Below are positions 32,558-43,835 of a stretch of 64,000 nucleotides of DNA, in pieces. The stretch lies in contig NC_080172.1 of assembly GCF_950295315.1 (NCBI RefSeq), positions 118,579,724 through 118,643,723 of the forward strand, in the 5' to 3' direction. Below the pieces are notes generated by a model. It was given only the letters and a program-made list of their open reading frames with translations. It had not been told where the DNA came from and ran no database searches. The translations under genes and the position numbers were made by a program. The stretch comes from Erinaceus europaeus. Taxonomy: Eukaryota; Chordata; Mammalia; Eulipotyphla; Erinaceidae. Numbering within the stretch: position 1 is the first letter of the stretch; the number at the start of each line of letters is the position of its first letter.

Positions 32558-34983
32558 TGTTGGTCTGCTTCTAAATTCTGCTTCTAAGACCCATTCTGTT
32601 TCATTGGTTTAATCCCCCTGCTTAACACCGTATTCTATTTACATAACCACTGTTAACTAAGCACCGCCCTGCCTGCAGGACATTGGTTTAATCCTCACGG
32701 TTTTTGCACACTTTTTCCTTCTCCCTACCCCCTATCCTACGTACATCCTCTTCAGACCTGACTCTTCCACCTCAGGATATATAAGGACAGGATTGTGATT
32801 AGAGATAGCTTAGATTGTGCTGCGTTCCACATGGATAAAGAGATACTGCCTCCCAGCTCAGCCATGAGTCCCTGGTCGTCTGTCTCCTGCCCATGAAGCT
32901 AGACCGGCAAATGGCACTCAAACAGGACAAGGAATCTCAGCTCCACACACATGCAGCAGACCAAAGGAGACCAGATAAGTAAAGCCGCTATGGCCTGCCT
33001 TTCTACATATGAAGAGGTTTCCAAAAGCCTCTACTCTTTCTTCATGAGACAGTTTCTCTGTCTCTAAAACATTTTGCTCTGGGCCACACTTTGGTTCCCT
33101 GACCGGGAACTTTGGTTTCTTATGACCGGGATCATAGGGCTTTGAAGATGCACGGAGATTTATCCTGGGACTTTCTGGACTTCCTCTTGCATTTTTCCCA
33201 CGGAGAAGGACTACTTTAACTTGAAGAGCATTCTCCAGTACCCTGGCAGTCCCCCCAAATGGAGACACGTGGTTAGTTCTACCCTCCTGATTCGATTCTT
33301 TCTTCAATGGGAAGACATTTTTAAGAATGGGTGCCTGCAGCAATCCAGCAGGAACCGTCAGAAGCACCCTAAATGAAATTTCAAAGAGCTTTTTGGACTA
33401 GGACACCCTCTGGGGACTCATGATGCTACATGGTGAGATCTGGATAATCTGGTTCAAGGTGAAAAAAACAAAAACTGCCTACCACTTTTCTCTCGATTCC
33501 CCCCTCGTTGTTCTGTCTGAATATCTTAAGTTTGCTGTCTGCTTTCAGTTGCATTTCATAAGAGAGTGATTTGAATGACTGAATTTTTGTATGACATTGA
33601 CTTAAAAAAATGCTGGGCACAGCCATGATTTCTGGAGACATCCAGAAACAATCAAAAAAATTGTTTTTTCCACTTTTGATTTTTTAACGTCTTGGTATTA
33701 ATGTGAAACATTTAATCCTGAAAACTGTATGAGTGTGGGCAGGGTGGATAGAGCAATGATTATGCTAATGATTCTCATGCTTGAGGCTTCTAACCATGGT
33801 TCTTCTATTGAGCTTATGCTGTTTAAACAACCTTAAAAAGTTTTGTTTCACAAGTAAGTAAGCATTACAGTTGTCGTCTTCACATGAAAAAACATCTGCT
33901 CAAATGGAACCCCCGGAAATCCATTTGGACCCCTGTTCTCTGACATTTCCCACAAGATGGTATGACTACAACATCCCCCCCCGAAACCAATGATGTAACC
34001 TGGCACGACCTGAAGAAACTGATTCATAGACTCCAAAGCTCACTTTCTACAGAAAAGCGGAATTACAGTGGTTGACCTTCCCCATCAAGACAGACGTGCA
34101 GCATTTCATCCCCTGGCATTTCTTCCGTGGTCATCCGCTTTCGACTGACACTTCTATCAAACTTACTGGCACACCTCTTGGACACTTTACACAACTTTAC
34201 AGCAGTTTCCCTTTACACTGCTGAGTTTCTCAAAGACTGACAGCAGCAGTGCATGGACTTTGCAGCCAGAGCCTTGGGACTTTATAGGCCATACCCCCTC
34301 TCCTGCAGGCTCTTCCTACAGAGGCAGGAAATGCCCTTTGAGGCAAGAGATGCCCACAGAGGCAGAAAACGCCCTTTGAGGCATGAAACACCCCCAGAGG
34401 AAAGAGATGCCTCCAGAGGCAAGAAATGCCCTTTTGCTTGATAGGCACTGTCCTTTGAGGCAGGAAATGCCACCTCAGGCCCCCCCTTTGCATCACACTG
34501 GTTCTTGCTGCTCTCTTACTTGTTCCTCCATGTCTTCTGCCAGTTCTTTTGAAAATGCCTGTACGATATAGGTTTCTGTTCACCCCATACTCCTGATACT
34601 ATTGCCATTAGTTAAAAAGAAAGGGGGGATATGTTGGTATGCTTCTAAATTCTGCTTCTAAGACCATTTCTGTTTCATTGGTTTAATCCCCCCTGCTTAA
34701 CACTGTATTCTATTTACAGAACCACTGTTAACTAAGCACCGCCCTGCCTCCAGGGCATTGGTTTAATCCTCACTGTTTTGCACGCTTTTTCCTTCTCCCC
34801 ACCCCCTATCCTACATACATCCTCTTCAGACCTGACTCTTCCACCTCAGGATATATAAGGACAGGATTGTGATTAGAGATCGCTTAGATTGCACTGCATT
34901 CCACATGAATAAAGAGATACTGCTTCCCAGCTCAGCCATGAGTCCCTGGTCATCTGTCTCCTGCCCGCGAAGCTAGACCCGCA
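32558..34983 (+). mobile_element. Non-autonomous ERV with paired LTRs and 6-bp target duplication
   Basis: 5' LTR 32,558-32,909 (TGTTGG...CGGCA), 3' LTR 34,632-34,983 (TGTTGG...CCGCA), both with TATATAAGGACAGG and AATAAAGAGATACTGC. Target duplication TCTTAC at 32,552-32,557 and 34,984-34,989. A degraded tRNA-Lys type primer-binding site lies at 32,912-32,928 and a polypurine tract (AAAAAGAAAGGGGGGATA) just before the 3' LTR. The 1.7-kb interior encodes no recognisable gag, pro, pol or env. The 6-bp duplication and Lys primer site fit class II (ERVK-like). Confidence 0.9.
34310..34485 (+). repeat. Degenerate GAGGCAGGAAATGCC tandem repeat in ERV interior
   Basis: Eight or so units of about 20 bp built on GAGGCAAGAAATGCCCTTT. 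Confidence 0.8.
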
Positions 34984-34999
34984 TCTTACAGTTTTCTTG

Positions 35000-35285
35000 C
35001 TTCTGTTTTTTTCCCTTCAGGGTTACCGCTGGGGCTCAGTGTCGGCACTACAAATCTACCACTCCTGGGGCAATTTTATTTTATTTCCTATTTTATTGGA
35101 TAAGACAGAGAGAAATTGAGAGATGAGGGGTGAAATAGAGAGGGAGAGAGAAAGAGAGACACCTGCAGACCTGCTTCACCTGTGAAGTGTCCCCTCTGCA
35201 GGTGGAGACTGGGGACTGGAACCCAGGTCCTTGCAATTAGTTCTATGTGCATCTAACCGGTTGTGCTACCGTCCACCACCCTCCA
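35000..35285 (-). repeat. ERI-1 SINE with extra 3' segment
   Basis: Minus copy with CTTCAGGGTTACCGCTGGGGCTCAGTG at the tail side. Confidence 0.75.
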
Positions 35286-35289
35286 TCTT

Positions 35290-35905
35290 TCTTTTTAATA
35301 TATCAGTTTCTTCTTGACTTGACTTTTTTATCTTAATCTTATGTGTTAGTACCAGAAAACTTTTGGATGGTGTCATTGGGTGCTCTTTTTATAGGCCACT
35401 GCTGTCTTTGCATGTTGTCCAAGCCCGTTAGTAGACCCGGTCTGCCTGCACCAGTGTCTTGAACAAGTTCCTGAGCAAGGTCTCTAACCCCATGGAGCAT
35501 AATGCCAGCATCTCGGCGTGTCATCATGCCTGGCACTGAGCAAGGATTTGTAGGTGTCCGCATGTTTTGACGTGGAGAGAAGCTGGCCTCTTTTCCCCAC
35601 CGCCTTCTCAGTGAAAACACGTTTCTCCACTTCTGTCATCCCGCAAGGGAAGGCTTTTTCTCTAGAACCACTGCACAGCATTGAGAGGGGAGGGTTCTGT
35701 CCTTCGAGACCTCGCCCTTTCTCTGTATCATGTCTGCTTTGTAACCCCCGCCCCCTCTCTGGTTGGGTGACAGGGCCAGAGAGCAGGTAACTCTGATGTC
35801 TTTACTTCTTTTTCTGGTCTTCTCCTGGCAAAGCAGGATGGGCAGTGCCAGAGGGGATGCTTCACTGGTTTCAAAAACTTTGTCATTTCTTTTTAAAGCT
35901 TCCTT
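35290..35905. other. Unassigned stretch
   Basis: Short frames only, with no domain or splice-supported exon recognised. Confidence 0.35.
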
Positions 35906-35909
35906 TCCT

Positions 35910-37190
35910 TTTCCTTATTTATTTTTTCACCACTCCCATCACCAAAGGTCTGTGTCCCTATCCCCACCCCCACAGATAACCACTCTAGTTCTCTTACAGT
36001 CTTGGAAATAGGTTGACATTTTGGTTTTCACATCCTATACTCAGTTGTCTATATCTGCACACTAGTGAAGCCATTTTGTAGTTGTCTTTCCTTCCTTACT
36101 GGCTTCACTGAGTATCATCTTCTTCAGTTCCATTCACTTTATTCCAAAGGACACAATATCATCCCTTTTTATTGCTGCATACTATTCTGTTGAGTAAGCA
36201 AGACTATTATAGTTGTATGCCCCCAGAAACATGCCTAAAATGGTTCTTCTAGTTTTCTTCTACCCTAAAATCCCTAAATTTATCTGATCTGATCCTACTT
36301 TCTGGTTGCTGTTCACTGACCATCTTGTCTCAATTTAGGTCATGCCACCTTCCAGACACCAAGCTACAGATGCTGCCATGAATCCACCCTGACTTCTCTG
36401 GGCAGACTACCTCACCAATATGACCTGGACCCTCACATCTCCAGAGCTCTGGTTCACCAGGGAAAGATGGAAACAGGCTGGGGGTGTGGATTGACCTGTC
36501 AGCACCCAGGCTCAGTGGAGAAGCAGCTACAGAAGCCAGAACTCCCACCTTCTACTCCTCATAAACAACCTTGATCCAGACTCCCAGCAGGGGAGAAGTG
36601 ATAGGGTGAAGATAAGAGAGCTCTGCACTCAGCTCCGTCAGCACTTAGAGAGAGAGAGAAGGGAAAGGAGAGGGACATATGGAGGTAGCTATGATGTCAT
36701 CAGTGGCTTGGAGGGGCAGAGAGGACTGAATCAGAAAAAGAAGGGGCAACTATGTATAAATGTGAGCAGATAGTTGTAGAGAAGATGGTTGGCCCATGTC
36801 TAAAACTTTAGGGAACTGTGGTGGATTGCAGTGGGGAGAGTGAAAATTCAGAACTCTGGTGGTGGGAATGGTGTGGATTCAAACCCCCGTCGACATGTAA
36901 TTCTGTAATATAGAAATATGAAAAAATAATACTCTGTTGAGTATACACCCCATAACTTTTTTTATCCAGTCATCTGTTGAAGAGCATTTTGGTTGTTTCC
37001 AGGCTTTTGCTATTACGAATAAAGCTGCTGTGAGCATGGAGCATGTGTCCCTTGGAATCAGTGTGATTTTATATTTTGGGTATGTGCTAAGTCGTGAATT
37101 GCTGGGTCATGTGGCATCTCCACTGATATTTGTTTAAGGTTTCTCCTGACTGTTATCTATAGTTGTACCAGCTTGCATTCCCTCTTTTCT
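35910..37190 (-). mobile_element. Old L1 3' region, split by a later insertion
   Basis: Minus L1 ORF2/3' sequence at 35,910-36,195 (complement of CAATAAAAAGGGATGATATTG) and 36,930-37,190 (complement of ATTCGTAATAGCAAAAGCCTGGAAACAACC). A plus L1-lineage 3' repeat at about 36,200-36,928 splits it. CTGTTGAGTA on both sides is the likely target duplication. Confidence 0.75.
36330..36928 (+). repeat. L1-lineage 3' end repeat inside the older L1
   Basis: TGCCACCTTCCAGACACCAAGC to GAATGGTGTGGATTCAAACCCC and GTAATATAGAAATATGAAAAAATAAT. Confidence 0.65.
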
Positions 37191-37277
37191 TTTTCCGAGT
37201 TCAAAATTAACTGATTTACTGTAAATGTTTCTTCTTTTTTAATATAAGTATGTATCACTATATATCTCCCTGAGGGC

Positions 37278-37398
37278 AAGGGTAGACAACATAATGGTTA
37301 TGCAAACAGACTGTCATCCTGAGACTCTGAAGTCCCAAGTTCAGTCTCACATAGCACTATAAACCAGAGCTGATCAGTGTTCTCTTAAAAGATAAATT
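37278..37398 (+). repeat. Short tRNA-like SINE
   Basis: GGGTAGACAACATAATGGTTATGCAAACAGACTGTC, AGTTCAGTCTC, AGAGCTGATCAGTGTTCTC. Confidence 0.75.
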
Positions 37399-37777
37399 AA
37401 CAATACGTTTACCAGTGTTTTCACAGGGAGTGCTTGGGTTTTGTAGCATGCTTCCAGTAGCTTTCTCCACACTGAGATTATAAAAATTCCCAGGCATATT
37501 TTATTCCAAATAGAATAAAAGCTTACCTGTCATTGATTTCTCTGTATTCCTCAAATTGTGAGAAATGATAGTTTCCCTTTGCATTTGTTAAATGTATTTA
37601 AATTTTTCTTGAGGTTTTTTTTTTATGTTCTGACTTAAGATTAGATGTGTTTTCATTAAATTTCAACCAGTTATCTTCTTTCAATGATTTTTTTCCCCCT
37701 CCAATCAGGGCTTCACTGGGAGTTGGTGCTCCTGACAGACTCTGACAATTTTTTCTTTCTTTTTTAAGATAGAGTGA

Positions 37778-38343
37778 TGTAACTCGAAACTTAGGCTGCG
37801 GAACATAAAGGATTGACTGCGGGGTGCTGAGGATGGGTTAAAAGAAATCAGGGTTTATTAGGGCAGTACATATGGGGCCTATATTTTAGGTACTGCAAAA
37901 TAAGCAATTATCCCCAGGGGTTATGAGTACGCTAGGTCCATAAAGTCCGTGAATAGTTATCCAACGTTCAGTCCCATGAGATAAAACAATTACCAGCCGA
38001 GGTAGAGGTTGCTCAAGGCTGTAGGGGAGTCTTAGAGTTTACTAGCTAGCTGAGGCACACGCGTTCAGTTCCCAGGAGAAGTAGCCATGGTGGACACATG
38101 GAACAGCCTCTGCTGAGATGCATCTGACCACGAGAAGAAGCAGAAGCCAAAGAGAGTCGGCTTTTGGCTGGCTGTGTCTTTTGAGTCTCTTCAGTTCACC
38201 CACAATGCCTTGTAGACTTGCACAGGCCGGACCCACCCACAGTCCACCATGCGCCCGTGCAGACCACTGCAGGCTCTGTCTCCATGGCTGACGTCAGCAC
38301 TGTGCCGGACTTCCCGTGGTCGCCGGTATACTGCATCACTACA
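37778..38343 (-). repeat. Solo ERV LTR with 6-bp target duplication
   Basis: Minus-sense element from TGTAGTGATGCAGTATACC to CGAGTTACA. GAGTGA flanks it at 37,772-37,777 and 38,344-38,349. AATAAA (minus) is near 37,852. It split an ERI-type SINE whose halves remain on both sides (about 37,690-37,777 and 38,344-38,495). Confidence 0.85.
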
Positions 38344-38587
38344 GAGTGAGAAGATACAGAGGGAGAGAACAGGAGGAGAGACACCACAGAACTGCTAGAC
38401 AGCTTGTGAAACTTCCCCTTTGTGATGGTCAGGAACTCAGGCTTGGTCTCTATATGGGCTAGTGTGTGCTTGACCAGGTGAGCTGCCTCTGAGTGTTCCA
38501 CCTGATTTCCAGAGAATGTGTAGTCTTCTGTTCTTGGGTGAAGCAGGTTACAAGTGTCATTTAAATCCTGTGGGACAGTAGTGGTTT

Positions 38588-38865
38588 TTTAAAAAAATAT
38601 TTATTTATTCCCTTTTGTTGCCCTTGTTTTATTGTTGTAGTTATTATTGATGTCATTGTTGTTGGATAGGACAGAGAGAAATGGAGAGAAGAGGGGAAGA
38701 TAGAGAGGGGGAGAGAGAGACAGACACCTGCAGACCTGCTTCACCACTTGTGAAATGACTGACCTGCAGGTGGGGAGCGGGGAGCTTGAACTGGGATCTT
38801 TAGCCCGGTCCATGCGCTTTGCGCCACCTGCGCTTAACCAGCTGTGCTACTGCCCAACTCCCGGG
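38588..38865 (-). repeat. ERI-1 type SINE
   Basis: Full minus copy. TGTGGGACAGTAGTG before and CGGGACAGTAGTG after form the target duplication. Confidence 0.85.
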
Positions 38866-38869
38866 ACAG

Positions 38870-39500
38870 TAGTGTTTTTTAGTCTCATCTATGTCTATCC
38901 TAACTTGGTGGCTCAGACCAGAACTTCCAGTGTTGAGAGCTATACCCATTATAGAAGATGCACCTGTTTCTCTTTATAGTCCAATAAGCTTTTACCTTGT
39001 TTATTCTGGCAAACAGAACAGGTAAACAGTTCTGTTGTCAAGGATACTCGCACTAAGGATTAGTGTTAGGGCTTCTTTAGAACTGATCTCTCCAACCTTA
39101 TGCAGATATCTTTATCTTTATGTTAGTGATAATTTCTCTTGTTCTGAAGGGAGACATCAATATTGTGACATCAATATTGTTCCAGCTGTTTCTTTTTTAT
39201 TAGTGTCAGCCCTCTCTCCATTTTCTAGTTTCAATTTATGCAAATACAGTGTCAACACAGACAGTTGGGTTTTCTCTCTGTTGTAATGCAAATAAATACA
39301 AGACATAAGCTTCCATTGGTAGGAATACAGTTCAAAGAAGCATCAACTTCAAAAAGGGATATCTCAAACATATTACCCGTCACATGTTATATTAAGAGCC
39401 AGGTTTCCTTCCCCACAGAAGTTCTGTTGATTTAGAGATCTGGGTTGGTCTCATCACCTGACTTTTGGGCTATAGACTTTTCCTTTTCAGCAGTTTTATC
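38870..39500 (+). repeat. Unclassified interspersed repeat, copy 2
   Basis: Diverged counterpart of 14.95-15.59 kb. It leads directly into L1 ORF2 sequence at about 39.5 kb. Confidence 0.55.
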
Positions 39501-39504
39501 AATA

Positions 39505-40385
39505 ATTTCTATTGAAAATTCACAGGACCCAGTAATTGCTCTCCAAGGGATATGCACTATATGTATTAAGGACTCTATAACATCCATCCAAAAAGATCTG
39601 TGTACACCTATGTTTATAGCAGCACAATTCGTAATAGCTAAAACCTGGAAGCAACCCAGGTGCCCAACAACAGATGAGTGGCGGAGAAAACTGTGGTATA
39701 GTTACACAATGGAGTACTATGCAGCTATTAAGAACAATGAAACCACCTTCTCTGACCCATCTTGGATGGAGCTAGAAGGAATTGTGTTAAGTGAGCTAAG
39801 TCAGAAAGACAAAGATAAGTATGGAATGATCCCACTAATAAACAGAAGTTGAGAAAGAAGAATAGAATGGGAAACTCAAAGCAGGATCTGACTGAGTTTG
39901 GAGTATGGAACCTAAGTAAAAATCCCTGGGTGGGGGAGTCAGGCAGTAGCACAGCAGGTTAAGCGCACGTGGTGCGAAGCACAAGGACCGGCGTAAGGAT
40001 CCTGGTTCAAACCCCCAGCTTCCCACCTGCAGGGGAGTCGCTTCACAGGCGGTGAAGCAGGTCTGCAGGTGTCTGTCTTTCTCTCCCCCTCTGTCTTCCC
40101 CTCCTTTTCCCATTTCTCTCTGTCCTATCCAACAATGATGACAACAATAATTACTACAATACTCAAACAACAAGGGCAACAAAAGGAAATAGATAAATAA
40201 ATATTAAAAAAAAATCTCTGGGTGGAGGGTGAGGGTGGATGTTCAGTTTCACCAGGGGGGAAGGGGAGGACAGACTTTTGGTGGTGGGAATGGTGTTGGT
40301 GTACACTCCTATTAACTTGTAGTCATATAAATCACTATTTAATTAATATGAGAGGGGAAAATGGATTGAATGTATTAAACTTTTT
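39505..40385 (+). mobile_element. L1 3' end with ERI-1 SINE inserted
   Basis: The ORF2p tail (FIAAQFVIAKTWKQPRCPTT, YTMEYYAAIKNNETTF) ends at about 39,852. A plus ERI-1 copy occupies 39,925-40,200. The L1 3' UTR resumes (GGTGGTGGGAATGGTGTTGGTGTACACTCC). Confidence 0.85.
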
Positions 40386-41560
40386 GATGCATAGACCATA
40401 GCTCTGAGTATATGTTCCTTCAATCTAAGCACTTCAGACTTCAAATTGGTAATCAGATTGAATTTTAACAGTGGGCTCAAATTGTTAATACATTTCTAAT
40501 AATGACTTGGTCTCTGAAATATTAAATCTCCTAACAGCTTACACCAGAGAGAACAGAAGAAACTGGGGTGGTGTTACTTTATAAGATTCAGCTATATATA
40601 AATAGCATTAAAAGACATAAATTATGGTGAGGTCTTGTATGATATAGCAAATCCTAACAATAGGATTTTCAAAGTTAACCCAGTTGCTAAATAATTTGGT
40701 TATAGCAATAACTATCTATTCCCTTCTTAAACCCTAAGACAGCAGGAACCTTCCCCTTTATAAAGCCTTTATTTCTCCCAGTCCTGGAACCTCTAGGGTG
40801 GGGCTCACTTTCCTGCATGCTTCTCTCAATTCATAGCAACTGATACTGCATCTGCTGATCCCAACCTAATCAATGCACAAGAACCACCTTGGCATGCTTC
40901 ACTTCAGACTGTGTCCAGATACATCAGGGTGTGGAAAATTAACCCTGCAGTTTCATTACTCTGGTTAGACCTTTCCTAGCTCATAGGCCTCCTTAATTCC
41001 ATTTCAGGTGCTACACTTCTTAACAAAGCCTCAAAACCTAGATATCGACCAGGGCCCATGAGATAGGCCATGTGTACATGTGTCCATAAGTTAGGGGAAA
41101 ATATAGACCTTAAAACAAAAGTGCACAATAGTTTGCGGTGAGCCAATAAATGAAGCAAGCAAATAGAAAGACCTAAAAAGACACCATAATGTACCTAATG
41201 AAATAGTTTCTACTTAGACCTGGATACCCTTCTCACCTACTTCCTATTACACTTCCCTTAACCACTCCAAGGCTAACCTTGTCAGACAAAGTAAGGACTG
41301 CAAAAGCTGAATAAGGGCAAGAGACTGGCATACCTTAATGATGACTCTTTAGTCACTACCAGGCCACCGCATCTCTTGAGTCCCCAGTCAGGGAGTCCTG
41401 AGATTCCCACACAGACATGATGGCCCTCGACCTCTAACAAATTACTCTCTCCACTGCTTTCTCTCTATCTTTTTATTATTATTATTATCACTGCCAAGAT
41501 CTTGTAGGTTGTTTCCCCAAGCTTACTTTGTGGGTAAAGGAGATTATGTTACATAAAATA
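40386..41560. mobile_element. L1-type 3' UTR-like and unassigned A/T-rich sequence
   Basis: Long non-coding A/T-rich stretch. At 41,488-41,530 it carries, in minus orientation, the same 43-bp L1 terminal block as 42,232-42,275, next to (TTA)n. Confidence 0.4.
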
Positions 41561-41579
41561 AGAAATGACTGCCAGGCTA

Positions 41580-42000
41580 TGGATCATGGGTTGAAAAGAT
41601 AGGTTACAAGAAAGCTGTGTGAGGACCCATGGTCTTGCCTGCTGGAGGGAAGTTTCACAAGCAGTGAAGCACTGCTGAAGGTGTGTCTCTTTCTCTCTAC
41701 CTTACTCTCCCCCTTCCCTCTTGAGTTCTTTCTGCCTTTATCCAATAAACAATAAGTAAATACAAACTCTAATAAAGAATAAATTAAACAGAGAGCTGAT
41801 GTGTATGAGTGGCCATAAGGTGGCACTCCTACCTAAGTGCACACATTACAGTATTCAAGGACTCAAGTTCAAGCCCCTGGTCCCCATCTGCAAAGGGAAA
41901 TTTTCATGAGTGGTGACACAGGGCTGCAGTTGTTTCTCTCTTTCCCTCTCTATCTCTCCCTTTCCTCTCAATTTCTCTCTGTCTCTACTCAAGGGGTTAA
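41580..42000 (+). repeat. Two ERI-2 SINEs
   Basis: Plus copies at about 41,580-41,790 and 41,815-41,998, both with degraded 5' ends and CTCTCTACTC / CCAATAAACAATAAG tails. Confidence 0.7.
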
Positions 42001-42002
42001 GG

Positions 42003-42050
42003 TGGGATGGGGTGGAATGGGATGGGATGGGATGGGATGGGACGGGACAT
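42003..42050. repeat. (GGGAT)n simple repeat
   Basis: GGGATGGGGTGGAATGGGATGGGATGG... about nine pentamers at the end of the SINE. Confidence 0.9.
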
Positions 42051-42285
42051 AGTCTTTTGGTGGTAGGAATGGTGTTTATGTACACTCCGATTAATTTGTA
42101 GTCATATAAATCACTATATAATTAATATGAGGGGGAAAAGTTGATTGAATGTCTCAAACTTTTTAAAGCACAGACTGAGTCTTTCTAATACATAGGCTGT
42201 CTTTGGTATGTTGACTCTCTTTAAAGCTTAGACCAGTAAGCTTGGGGAAACAACCTACAAGATCTTGGCAGTGATAAAGGACGTC
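42051..42285 (+). mobile_element. L1 3' UTR terminus
   Basis: GGTGGTAGGAATGGTGTTTATGTACACTCC through TAATATGAGGGGGAAAAG to CCTACAAGATCTTGGCAGTGATAAA, paralogous to 40.26-40.39 kb. Confidence 0.65.
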
Positions 42286-42654
42286 AGAGCAGGAAATTTC
42301 AGACACACTGGCACCAAGTCACAGAAGGAGGAGTGGGGCTCTGAGATGCACAGATTCTAGGACTCTGGCCGTGCAGGTCTAAGATGTCTCTACTAGGGAA
42401 ATCGGGTCTCTAGGAAAAAAATTTTCCCAGTGAAGAGGCTTTTCCAGGAAAGATCAAATCTTCAACAAGAGGACTTTTTTTTTTTTCTGTTGTTGTTACC
42501 TTCCACAAGCTAATCAATCAATAATGTCATACACAGGGCTTCCCTTGTGCATGGAAAATAACGAGGGTTTTATTGATCTCTGAAGAAAGCTCAAAGGGTA
42601 TGAAATCCAAACCCTTTGAGCTTACCAAATTTACCTCAAACCTTGCCCAGGACA

Positions 42655-43470
42655 ATTTTTTTATTTCTTTATTGGGGAATTAATGTTTTACAGTAGACAG
42701 TAAATACAATAGTTTGTGCATGCATAACATTTCTTAGTTTTCCACACAACAATACAACCCCCACTAGGTCCCCTGCCTTCCTGTTCCAAGACCTGAACTC
42801 CCCTCACAAACACACCCCAGGGTTTTTTACTTTGGTGCAATACACCAATTTCAGTTCAAGTTCTGCTTAGTGTTTTCTCTTCTGATCTTGTTTTTCAGTT
42901 TCTGCCTGTGAGGGAGATCATCCCATATTCATCCTTCAGTTTCTGATTTATTTCACTTAACATGATTTCTTCAAGCTCCATCCAAGATGGGCTGAAAATG
43001 GTGAAACCACCATTTTAATACCTGAGTAGTATTCCATTGTATATATAGACCACAACTTGTTCAATTACTCATCTGTTGTTGGACACCTGGGTTGCTTCCA
43101 GGTTTTGGATATTACAAATTGTGCTGCTATGAACAAAACATACACAAATCTTTTTTGATGGGTTTGTTTGGTTCCTTAGGATCTGTCCCCAGGAGAGGAA
43201 ATGCAGGATTATAGGGTAGGATTTCTAGCCTTTTGAGAGTTCTCCAGACTGTTCTCCACAGAGGCTGGGCCAATTTTCATTCCCACCAGCAGTGTAGAAG
43301 GGTTCCTTTGACCCCACAACCTCTCCAGCATTTGCTGCTGTTACCTTTTCTGATGTGTGGCATTCTCACAAGAGTGAAGTGGTATCTCATTGTTGTCTTT
43401 ATTTGCATTTCTCTGACAGAGACTTGGAGCATTTTTTCATGTGTTCCTTGGCCTTTTGGATCTCCTCTTC
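42655..43470 (-). mobile_element. L1 3' end
   Basis: Minus ORF2 C-terminus and 3' UTR: TTTCTTTATTGGGGAATTAATG complement, GAGTAGTATTCCATTGTATATATAG, CCAGGTTTTGGATATTAC. Frames are broken. Confidence 0.88.
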
Positions 43471-43835
43471 CTCTTCATTCTCCCCCTCCTCCCCCTCTTC
43501 CTCCTCCTCCTTTTTCTTCTTCATCTTCTCCTTCTTCTTCCTCCTCTTCCTCCTCCTTCTTCTCATATATATATATTTTTTGCCTCCAGGGTTATTGCTG
43601 GGGCTCAGTGCCTGCACTACAAATCTACGGCTCCTGGAGGCCATTTTCCCCCATTTTCTGCCCTTGTTGCTTATCATTGTTGTTATTATTATTATTGTTG
43701 TCATTGTTGGATAGGACAGAGAGAAATGGAGAGAGGAGAGGAAGACAGAAAGGAGGAAAGACAGACACCTGCAGACCTGCTTCATTACTTGTGAAGTGTT
43801 TCCCACCTTTTAACTGGCAATGTGTGGAGCTGAGC
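43471..43835 (-). repeat. (CTC)n and ERI-1 SINE with extra segment
   Basis: CTC/CTT-rich tract (43,471-43,563), then GCCTCCAGGGTTATTGCTGGGGCTCAGTGCC and a minus ERI-1 body. Confidence 0.75.

Noticed and set aside
9080..37398. Functional tRNA genes at the tRNA-like promoter boxes
   Set aside because: They are dispersed SINE heads with A-rich or CT-rich tails and no complete cloverleaf.
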